From positions 558,001 to 622,000 of the forward strand of contig JAQGEQ010000191.1 of assembly GCA_034620365.1 (NCBI GenBank): 64,000 nucleotides of DNA, read 5' to 3'. Numbering within the stretch: position 1 is the stretch's first letter; each line of letters opens with the position of its first letter. The translations under genes were made by a program, and so were the position numbers. This stretch comes from Pegea sp. RAD2-039. Lineage: Eukaryota; Chordata; Thaliacea; Salpida; Salpidae. The notes beneath the pieces are model-generated. The model searched no databases. It was not told the DNA's origin and saw only the letters and a program-made list of their open reading frames with translations. This document shows, in pieces, positions 48,792-58,538 of this stretch.

Positions 48792-49030
48792 TCACATTTT
48801 AAAATTGGCAATGTTGGCAATATTATAACGGTTCAACTTCTTCTTGAACATAGCGAGTGATTCTGACATGACAATGTCTGATGGCAGCTGGTTCCATGTA
48901 CTTATTGTGTAAGATCAACTAGGCATTTTGTTGATTAGAAGCTTTCTTTACATAAACACTATGAGAAATACATTTTATTCGGCGACATTTTATTACAACT
49001 AAACTTTTACCTTCAACCACTAAACCAATA
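48792..49030 (-). mobile_element. Relic of a LINE-like retrotransposon, C-terminus of its reverse-transcriptase ORF
   Basis: The minus strand reads STWNQLPSDIVMSESLAMFK, then KKLNRYN, and a TGA at 48792-48794. This is the W-N-x-L-P...F-K-x-x-L pattern that ends the ORF2 of jockey/CR1/L2-like elements. Upstream (48905-49030) the usual preceding region is present only as frame-broken fragments. No polymerase core remains. The GC-raised tail at 48615-48660 may be the element's 3' end. Assignment to a clade is not possible from this piece. Confidence 0.6.
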
Positions 49031-50641
49031 ATTGTCTGCTATAATATTTTGTTGTTATTTGAAGTTGCCGATTCGACCAAATTAGTATTTTTATTAAGTA
49101 TATATATTCTCTCTAGGATATTAACAAGCTTAGCTAGTTTAAAAAATTAAAATTCTAATTAATCTTTCAAGAAAATCAATAAATAATAGTTTTTTGCCAT
49201 GGACCAGCATTATTTAAAAATGATTTTGAAATAAATACTTTTCTAAGCTAATCTACAGTTAAATTGAATAACTTTTTTTAATATTTGTCAAAATAAACTT
49301 TCCAACCGATATCTTTCAGAAAATTAATTTTTGCCATTTTAAACTAAATCGTTTGTCGACAACAAAAATTGTTGCATTAAAACAGATTGCCAAAATATTG
49401 AAAAGGTTAAAACAGATTGTTAATAAAATTTATTAAAGTCAGAAATTAAATACAATTGAAATCGTAGTTTTACTGTCACTAAACGAAACATTAACTTGAA
49501 ACATGTAAGTTAAAAATCTTATATAGTTAAAAATTTTTACATTATTAAAAGCAAGTTTTTTATAGCTTTCATCACCAAGCTAAAATTTGAAGTCTAACTT
49601 TTTACAGCTTAAAATTCGGTTGGTCGAAATTTAGATTTTTATTGGTTTATTTTTGACTATTTATGATAATCTAATACAAACTCCCAGTAATATTTTTTAA
49701 TATTTTAAACTAACTTTCAAATAAAGAAATTTTTGCGAAAATGTTTGAATTGAGACACAAATTGATTAAATTTTCAGAATTTATAATGAAAATGCTTCAT
49801 ATAAAAAAATCTGATGAATGTTATAAACTGAATTTTTTTTTAATAACTTGATAGAAACAATTTTGTTAATAAAGAAATTGGCTGAGATTTTATTAATTCA
49901 ACAGTTTTCTTTTAATGATATAAAAACAAGATTAACTAACTTAAAGATTTGATTAACTTTTCAGCTAAATTTAACTTTATACCTCATTAAAAACTTTTGT
50001 AACTCAGCTGATAAAAGTTAAGATTAATAAAATTTTCTTTACCCTTCTTTAAAAAACACTAAATCTATGTTTTAATTTTGTGAATCAATTTTTGTTTGAT
50101 ATTTGAAACCATGAAACAAGAAAATTTGAGCTTTTAAGAATGTTTGAAAAGAAAATTTAAAAGTTATAAAGAAGAAACTAAGAAACAGTTTGTAAAAAAT
50201 GAAATCAATACTCAGATCATACTTGACTGAAAAAGATCAATTTTAACCCTTTAATTAAAAAGTTTTAAAGAACAAGTTTTGGTTTAATGATTCAGAAATA
50301 TTACAATTGTATTTTATTTGCAGCATTTGTCAATTTTTTTATCTAAATCGCTGTACCATTGTTTTGTGTTACTATCTTACAATAGAAAATTGAGCTATGA
50401 ATTGTCTGGCTAGTAAATTCGTTGAAACAATTTAAAGTAGAATTTAATAAAAAGTTACACGATATTTATCAGATAAGAAATAATGGAAAAGAAATTGTCA
50501 AATAAAAGTATTAAAAAGAAAAGTTAGAAAAAGTTGTATGTGTTAGTATATGGAATTGTTGTACTTTAGTTTTTTTATTTCTGACCAAGAAGAGTTTTGT
50601 GTGGATAATTATGATTGAGTTTTGAAACTAAATGAAGATCT
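49031..50641. other. AT-rich intergenic stretch, no gene seen
   Basis: It lies between the LINE-like relic and the 3' end of LRRC57. No coding or structural signal was seen. Confidence 0.5.
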
Positions 50642-51554
50642 TTAATCAAATTTTCTCTTGGTTGCTGTGTATCGTTTCATATACTGAAAAATAAGATAAC
50701 AATAAAGTATTCAGAACAAAAACCGTTTTCACCTCTTCATAACCATCAATATCATGAAAAGATTTCGAAGTGAACAAATTCCCATCGAAGACCATCAAAC
50801 TAATTCCAGATGAAGATAAAATCTTGGATGGGATGTTCTTGATCTCGACATTGTTCTCTTCAAAACGGAAAACTTTAAGCCTTTTACATTCAGCCAGACT
50901 TTCCGGTAATCCTACGAGCTAAACACAAGATTGTTTATATCTGCGACTCAATAGAAGTTGTTACTTGGTTGTTATTGATGTTGATCTCAACTGCCAGGAT
51001 CTTTGATACTTCTGGAGGTAGAGATTTGATTCGATTGTTGGAAATATCAATTGCATCAAGTTTTTTAAGGTGAGTTACTTCAATTGGGAACTTTTGAAAC
51101 CGATTCATCTTCAAATTAATTGTTTGTAGAGAGTTACAATCTGTTATCGACGACGGTAAGGATGTTAAAGAGTTGTTTGAAAGTTGAAGAGTTTCAAGTT
51201 TCTTTAGTTTTCCGATACTGTTTGGTAAAGATCCTAAAAAAGTCAAAGATTTAGAGATTGAAGAAGATTGTTGTAGACTCACTTAAAAGGTTGTTATTTA
51301 GATTGAAGTTCTTTAAAACTGTGAAGTTTCCAATAGCTTCAGGTAAAACTTCAATTTTATTTGTTGAAAGATCCAAACTTCTTAGATTCCGGCTCAATCG
51401 AAGGAGCTGGCTCGGAAACTGTAAAAGAATCAAATTAGAAAAAATAAGGTTTCCAACAAGCAAAAACCTCTTTAATTTGCATATTTGAAAGTTGGCAGAC
51501 TCCAGTTTTTTTAGCGTTGTCAATGTGATTAGATATTGAACTAGAATTTCCCAT
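50642..51554 (-). CDS. LRRC57: Leucine-rich repeat protein LRRC57
   Basis: Small cytoplasmic, membrane-associated LRR protein found across animals; its biochemical role is not established. Exons on the minus strand: 51468-51554, 51283-51418, 50965-51233, 50733-50918 and 50642-50683, all GT-AG, giving 239 residues, the same length as I recall for the human protein. It starts MGNSSS, a myristoylation motif, followed by KTGVCQL as in vertebrates. About seven LRR units follow, with LxxLxLSxNxIxxLP spacing (LRSLDLSTNKIEVLP, LETLQLSNNSLTSLP, LDAIDISNNRIKSLP). The C-terminus YMKRYTATKRKFD matches the family ending. The true start is at 51554, not the out-of-frame ATG five bases upstream. Confidence 0.93.
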
Positions 51555-52622
51555 TTCAAAATTTTTGAAAATTTACAACAAAATTAAAGTAAAACGTGAA
51601 AAGGAAGCTTACACCTACACAGAAACGCCTCATTTTGATAATTCACAGGAAAAGCTAAGTTGTGGTCTTAACTAACTCTAACTTAATGAAGAATATTAGA
51701 GAAAACTAATAAATGAAAATAAATCATTTTATCAATTTAATAATTTGATCTTTGAAAACTTCACTTTTTAATATTAACTTAATTTTAATGAATTTTTAAT
51801 GAAGATCAAAATGAGATGTGAAATTGAAATGAACTTTTAAGTGAAAAACCAATAAATTTATATTAAAAAATTATGTTGATGACATCCAAAAAAATGATCT
51901 AATGAAGCAACAAAAAGTTAATAAAAGTAAATTAGTTGTAGAAAATTGTTAAAAATATTTTGCTGAAATTATTCAATAAATGTTCTTTAATTGACTTTTT
52001 CATATTACAACTTTGTTTTCTATCTAATGATATAAAATTTAACTAAAATGTCTCTCTGATGTAACACAAACTTTCAAGCTATTTAAAATGACTAAATAAA
52101 TTATTCATATTTAGAAATTTGAAAGAAAAATTACATCAAATCTTGAAAAGGATGATTTACCAACTTGTAAAATATATTTAAGCTTAAATGACTACAGATA
52201 TTTAATGAATAACTAATTACAGAATACAGAAAACAACTTTGGTATGATAAAAATTGGAATATTTCTAAACTCATTCCTTTAAAATTGGAAGAATATTTCT
52301 TCTTGTTCCATATTTCAAACAAAATACTTTTAACATAAATTCATATCTTAAATGTTGAGTAAAATTCTCTAAGAATCTGCAAAATTACAAATAATCAAAT
52401 AAAATAATCAAATTAAACTATTACACAACACATGGAAGAAACTAAATTCGTTTTTAAACAAAATCAAGAAAATAGAAATTAGTGGAACCAATAAATGTAC
52501 ACTTAAATGTATTTCAGCAGCTCATAAAAAGTTTTATAAATTTACAGAAACATGATTGCGAGTATTTGACAACAAAGTAGATAGAAGAATCAGTTGAAAT
52601 TTGGAAGAATCATTTCATGTAT
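51555..52622. other. Spacer between GILT and LRRC57, AT-rich
   Basis: It should contain the LRRC57 promoter and the 3' untranslated region of the first GILT gene, both on the minus strand. No discrete element was identified. Confidence 0.4.
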
Positions 52623-53375
52623 CTATATATTTAATGTAACTGGAATTTTTTGATAAGAATCACAAACTTTTGGAGTTTTTCCAGTATAAGTTTCACAGAT
52701 AAATTTCAGAAGATTCTTTTGGGCATCATCTTGCATACTATCAGTATGCTGACCATTTACCACAATCCAAGGGACATATGTATGATCAGGATTTAATTGA
52801 TCAGTGATCACAGCAGCTTGATGCATTAATCTATTACCTTGACTACCATTAGTACAATGCTCAACCTTCTTCCAGCTTAAATTTCCTTTTTTAACACAAG
52901 ATTTAACGTCTTGGATGGGTTCTTCAGAATTTTCAATGCAGTTGATGATTGGAAAGTAATTATCGAAATCAGTTTGGTTCATTATACAATTTTCAATCGT
53001 ATTTAACAAACACTCATCAGGCCCATGTTGACAAGTGTAATTGTACTTGTGTTGGGATATTTCTTGTTCTTTTGCGTTGCCATAAGGTACAAGACTTATA
53101 TTCATCATTTGAAACTTGTATAAAGTAATCCAAGTTGGAAATAACTGTTGTGTTATGAACTGTTTGCAAAATGGACATAAGGCTTCATAGTATAAATCTA
53201 CTTGAACTGGTTTAGCAGGTTCACTAGGGAAGAGATGGTCTTGACATAGATGAAAGACACCACAGCTAGTGGCAACGTCAACTGAATCACACCAATACTT
53301 CGGAGAAATTCCACATTTCTCTGCATTGGAGTATTGAGACATCAAAACAAGACTGATTAATAAGTACAACTTCAT
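52623..53375 (-). CDS. IFI30: Gamma-interferon-inducible lysosomal thiol reductase (GILT), intronless copy 1
   Basis: Secreted/lysosomal thiol reductase that reduces protein disulfides at acidic pH. It is a single open exon of 250 residues. A signal peptide covers about residues 1-18. A Cys-rich N-terminal segment (CGISPKYWC, then CGVFHLC) resembles the saposin A-type motif seen in GILT precursors. The active-site motif is CPFC (67-70). The GILT signature CQHGxxECxxNxxxxC occupies 115-130. Further conserved Cys are in NCIE, SCVK and HCTNGSQGN. Several N-glycosylation sites are present. There is no intron, whereas vertebrate IFI30 is split. It lies 507 bases from a second copy in the same orientation. 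Confidence 0.93.
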   Translation of the reverse strand: MKLYLLISLVLMSQYSNAEKCGISPKYWCDSVDVATSCGVFHLCQDHLFPSEPAKPVQVDLYYEALCPFCKQFITQQLFPTWITLYKFQMMNISLVPYGNAKEQEISQHKYNYTCQHGPDECLLNTIENCIMNQTDFDNYFPIINCIENSEEPIQDVKSCVKKGNLSWKKVEHCTNGSQGNRLMHQAAVITDQLNPDHTYVPWIVVNGQHTDSMQDDAQKNLLKFICETYTGKTPKVCDSYQKIPVTLNI

Positions 53376-53882
53376 GATTAAATCTTAACTAGAACCTATA
53401 TGAGAATTTAATGATTAAACCGAATCATATAATAAATAAAACTTTTTTAAATAATAAAAAATGATGAAAGGTTGTTAAACATCAAAGTAATTCTGGTTAT
53501 ATTTGTAAATAAGCAAATAACATAAAATTTCATTAATAATTTATTGATATTCCAAGCTTGTGTTTAAATAAAACTAATGATTTACTACTTTGAAATTTAT
53601 TTAAAGAAGTTAACAGACTAATAATTTTAGGACAAATTATTTTCTAACAATTTCATATAGCTTTTTTTAAGCAATAGATAAAACTAATTGAAAGGAACCA
53701 TTTTTTGAGATAAGTTAAGAATAAATAAAACCTATTCATTGAAACAAAATAAAAAATTTAGCGATTAAACTAACCAAATGATAAATGATGACGCAGATCT
53801 TTGAAACAAATAAACTCATAAATAATTTAATATGTAGACACACAATAAATATCTAATTATAATACTACAAATGAGAAACAGT
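53376..53882. other. Spacer between the two GILT genes
   Basis: 507 bases of AT-rich sequence must hold the promoter of the downstream (lower-coordinate) GILT copy. No element could be named. Confidence 0.4.
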
Positions 53883-54602
53883 TCAAAATTTGTCAGGTAC
53901 TTTTTTACCCAAATAATTAAAAAGAACAACTTTCAAAAGATGATTCTGAGCCAGATTTTCATCATTCTTTTTATGTTTACCATTAAACAACATATATGGG
54001 ACATATCTAAGATTTTTAGCAAACGATTTAGTTTTTAAATAAGCTTGAAACATCAAATGATTCCCTTCTTTACCATCAACACATGAATTAGTTTGTGTTA
54101 CATTCCCTCCATATTTCGTAATACACTTTGAATAACTGCGTATAGGTGACATAGCATACTCAATACAACTTAAAATATTAAACATCTTTTCGAAATCATG
54201 CCTATTATGATGAATGATACAATTTTCAACTGTATTGATTCGACATTCACGCTTTCCATGTTGACAATAAAAGTTATATAAGCCCTTCGAATTCTTAACC
54301 CCTTTAAATGTAAGCCCATATGGAACTAATGTGATTTTTTTTATAATTCCTGTATGACGTAATCTTTTCCAAACTGGTTTTATCTGGTCACTAATCAACA
54401 TTCTACAGAAAGGACATAAGCCTTCATACAATAAAGTGATGGTTATAGGAGGTTTTTTGAGAGCGGCAAGCCTTTTGATTTCATGATTTGTTATATGTAG
54501 TTGCTGGAAATCTACTATATCTTTTACTTGAGATATTCGTTCAATTTTCCCAAATGATTCTTCAGCAAAAAATATTAAAAGAATTAATAAAAACTTCATC
54601 AT
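53883..54602 (-). CDS. GILT-family thiol reductase, intronless divergent copy 2
   Basis: Tandem paralogue of the GILT gene at 52623-53375, 239 residues in one exon. A signal peptide covers about residues 1-18. The active site is CPFC (63-66) and the signature CQHGKRECRINTVENC (113-128) is intact, so catalysis is probably retained. Unlike copy 1 it has no Cys pairs before the active site; the N-terminal region is charged instead (ERISQVKDIVDFQQ). It is strongly basic (many Lys/Arg), has fewer glycosylation sites, and ends soon after LLKVVLFNYLGKK. The marked divergence between adjacent copies suggests an old duplication or fast change. Confidence 0.9.
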   Translation of the reverse strand: MMKFLLILLIFFAEESFGKIERISQVKDIVDFQQLHITNHEIKRLAALKKPPITITLLYEGLCPFCRMLISDQIKPVWKRLRHTGIIKKITLVPYGLTFKGVKNSKGLYNFYCQHGKRECRINTVENCIIHHNRHDFEKMFNILSCIEYAMSPIRSYSKCITKYGGNVTQTNSCVDGKEGNHLMFQAYLKTKSFAKNLRYVPYMLFNGKHKKNDENLAQNHLLKVVLFNYLGKKVPDKF

Positions 54603-56569
54603 CTTGATTAATTTCTGTATGTTAAAAAAATACTTTATATATTTAAAAGATAAGCTGAAATTTTATCTTAAACAATTTGTTTATTCATAAACTGTCATAA
54701 TAAAATTTAATAAAACCAAAGGCAAAATTATTCAATAAACTATATATAATGTTATAAAAAATGACAACCATGTAAGACAAATATTAACAACTTATTTACT
54801 TATTAAAACTTTTTAAAAACACAATAATGCAATATTTTATAATTTTTACAAATAATTTTTTATCTATAGCTGATTAAAACGAAATCATCCAAAATATATC
54901 TTGAAAAACATTTATGATTGAAGAATTGAAAAATAATAATTTACAAGAAAAATGAAACCAACTTTTATAATCACAATACATGCAAAAATTAGCTTGAACA
55001 AATTATAAAAACAAATCAATAAATTCAAACAGTTTATAATGACAGAAATATATATAAATTTATATTAAGATTTTAAAAAATATTAAAAACTTGAACACTG
55101 ATAAATATATTTCTAAAATGATTTTATGGAAACTGATTTCACTTTTATAAGGAAAATTATAAGGAAATAGAAAACCTACACACTAAAGTAACACCCACAT
55201 AAAACAAACAACATAGTGTTGAAATAATTAGGAATAAACCATTTAAGATATAAAAATTTAATAATATATAATAATTCATAGCTTCCTACATTATAGCAAC
55301 CATAAGCAAGATATATAACTCATTTCAATGAACTAAATTTAACATTTATAAGCTATAAATTGATTTTATATTAAATTTTTTTTTGAAAACTGTAGAAAAA
55401 ATACCTGAAAATTGGGTTTGAAACAAAAATGATTGAAGTAGAAACTGATTGGTTAGATCATTCCAAGGGTTACCCAATTACAATCTATAATTTTCATAGA
55501 TTATTTTAAATACAGCAAAAGCTGGATAAAATATTCCGAGGAACATTATAATAGTTGTTATTATAACATCAGTTATATATTAATATTATATAAGTCATTA
55601 TTATACTCTATTAAGTAAACTTCAACGAAAATAAAAAAAAAATTAAATATTTAATAAAGTAATTAATTTCATTATGAAACTAACCTCAAAATTTGAAATT
55701 TTTCATTGAATTGATCTGCAAAAAATTTTTTATGGCTGTTTGAAAAACCCATAAGAATATTTTTTTAAGTCAGCTCACATAGAAATTATAAATTCTAAAA
55801 CAAATAGAAAATTATATATATAAAAAAATTGAAAACACAAACTCATTTTAGAAAACAATAACTTTCTTATTGATTCTAACTGTAAGGTTAAAATCATTGC
55901 TTTGATCAAAAACAAAAATTGGCCACATTTAAATAAAAATTTGATTAATATATTTCAAATTAATTTTTACATTTTTAAAAAAAATAAAAATTTTCATTCT
56001 CAAAACATTTCTAAATTAAACTAAAGAGAACACATTGATAAATAAGCAAAATAAAAAAACTGCAGTAGATTTTATGGTAACTTAATGTTATGTATTTTGT
56101 TTTCAGTTTACATTTAACCTAAATAAATTTATTTTAAACTCAAATAATAGAACTTAAAAAATTATTTCTCTATTTCAATAAATTAAATATGAAAAAATAT
56201 ATATTATAATTTAAACTACCTTCAAAAGATTCGATATTATAAGTAATTATTAAAATAATTTTATATAAAAAATTAAAAATAATTAAGTTTAATTTTGATT
56301 TAAAGATCAACATTGACTTAAACTTTCAAATCATTCTATTTATATTAGTAAATAAAGCTCAAAGATAAATGTTTTTAACTTAACTCAAAAAATAAATAAA
56401 AACCAAAAATATACAAACAAATCTTTTGGCGTCATGCAATTATACCCCAAAAATAAGTAGCAATTTAGAAAGCAACTTAGAAAAGCTTAGTAGCTAAAAG
56501 TAGGCTATATTTTGAAGCATATAGTCCTCCACTGAAAAAAATTATACTAAACTGTAGTAGTAAATAACG
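54603..56569. other. AT-rich intergenic stretch, no gene seen
   Basis: Very AT-rich with no open coding islands, conserved motifs or repeats noticed. Confidence 0.5.
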
Positions 56570-56802
56570 TCATTTGGAGTGATCTGCTACGATATATTTC
56601 CAATTGCTAGAATCGATGTTGAATATCATATCACAATTGTATATATCCTAAAAACGAAGACAAGGACGGCCGATGCTACATTTACCTTTTGAGAGCTCTT
56701 CATACTACAGATTCGTTAAGATTCATTTGTCTTCCATACGACATATGTGACTTAGCTAACGAAGCCTGTGGTGGATTAGCATACTGTAATGACCAAAGAC
56801 CG
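56570..56802 (-). other. Ambiguous coding-like island, possibly the last two exons of a minus-strand gene
   Basis: On the minus strand, exon 56709-56802 (31 codons: GLWSLQYANPPQASL, then SHMSYGRQMNLNES) joins in phase 0 over a 61-nt intron with an excellent acceptor (cttcgtttttag) to 56570-56647 (25 codons and TGA). The first piece faintly resembles a calponin-type repeat, at low confidence. On the plus strand 56613-56850 is also open without an ATG and is Cys-rich (KDGRCYIYLL, FICLPYDICD). Only one reading can be right, and I found no upstream exons for either. It may be a gene fragment. Confidence 0.3.
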
Positions 56803-56859
56803 CTGTCTCATCCAAAATACAGTTTTAATATTTTGGATATTGATTTTTAATTGCTTGAT

Positions 56860-58538
56860 AATCCTCTTTAAATAAGGTTATTAACATATCAACTGCTAGT
56901 AACTATTCAAAGTTGTTAATACTTAATTTGATTTTAGATTTTGCAATTTTTATAATTTTTACTATGTAATTTTTCTTTATTAACATTTTAGGATAAAACG
57001 AAGAATTTTTGTTAATTGAAAATTGGATACTTTTAGCTACTTTTAGATACTTTACTTGATATTCTTTTAGCTTTAATATATCTTAAGGATAGTTCTTTTT
57101 ATGATTTTGAATTTCTTAATGAACCGAAAAATATGTTCTATTAATTTATTTTTAAGAAGTGTACTTTTAATTGATTTTATTTCAAATTTATTTAAAATGT
57201 CAACAAACGTACACAAAAGTTTAAAACATGCAAAAACAGGGGAAATATACCATTCAAAATTGAAAACAACTTGTTTGAAGGCTTGGAGTTTGTTTCTAGA
57301 TTTTTAGTTTTTGTAGTGGTTTGTTATATGCCATAATTGGTCACCAGAAATTAGCAGCTAGAAAAATCACTTTTTAACTTTTGCAATCAAGTTTCGAAAT
57401 TTAAAATTCAATCACATAGTTTTTGTGTGTTTTATATTGTGTACAAATTAATGGTATAATACATATCTATATCATAATTTATATTGCACTTTTCATGATA
57501 AAGACCATTATTCAAAAAAACAACTAAGTAATATACTAGTAAATATTAACAGTTAGTGATATTAGAAAAGATTTTGCAAGTTTATAAACTTTTTATTAAT
57601 TTGCAAAAGTTATTGAAACTTAACGTTCATGTTTATTATTTAAGTTATAATAAGTATTAATGAATTCTTTGTTTGTTAACAAAACAACTGTGTAATAACG
57701 TATTTATCAACCTTAAGTTATCTTCAGCACGAAGTAGAATTAGTAAGTTGTCAGTTTGCAATAACAATTGTTTCAGACCTTTGAAGTGTTGCAATATTTT
57801 TTTCTAATTTCAAACACTTGGTAGAAAATATTTGATTCTTGTAATAGCTAACTTGAAAGAAGATAAATTAGAAGTAGATGGTTAACAAAGTTAATTATAA
57901 ACAAGTTTATAGTTATCGTTCTGTTGCAAAAGAAACTTATCAAAAACTTAAAACTAAGTAAATATTTTTGAAGGAAATTATTTCATTAATTATCCAGTAA
58001 AGTGTTTTCCGTTTTTTTATAAAATATTACAATAGGTATTAAATTACAGCGATCAACATTTTGTTCGAGTTGTAATAAATTATATGGCAAAGTGCTTAGT
58101 TTTTTCCTGGTAGCCTAAAATATAGAAAATATATCTACTTTATAGTGGATAAGCTTCTCATATAACTTTTTATTATTCTGTTTTCTGTTTCAATTTATTA
58201 GAGTTTTAGTATTTTCAAAAGAACTCAACTTAGAACCTTCAAAATGATGATAAAGATCATAAAATGATATATCAAAACTAAGTTTAGATACGAAAACGTC
58301 AAAATATAGTCAGTAAGATAAGAAATAATTCATTTATTAAAAAGCAATCTTTTAGAAATTTACAAAAATTGAAATAAAAATAAAAATGTTTGCAGTGATA
58401 AAAAATCATCAAGTACAATTTGACATTTGTAAATGTCTCCTGAAAATGTACTTATCAAAACAAGTAAAACAAACAACTTCATTTAAGAATAAAAACAAAA
58501 CAAAAACGCGAAATTATATACAATAAAAAAGAATACGT
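56860..58538. other. AT-rich stretch downstream of the IL-17-receptor-like gene
   Basis: It should include the 3' untranslated region of the minus-strand receptor gene. Open frames near 57101-57307 lack exon context. Nothing else is visible. Confidence 0.4.

Noticed and set aside
51251..51559. Minus-strand ORF starting MKWEILVQ at 51559
   Set aside because: Out of frame with LRRC57. The family start MGNSSS lies five bases further in, at 51554, and splicing from it gives the full 239-residue protein.
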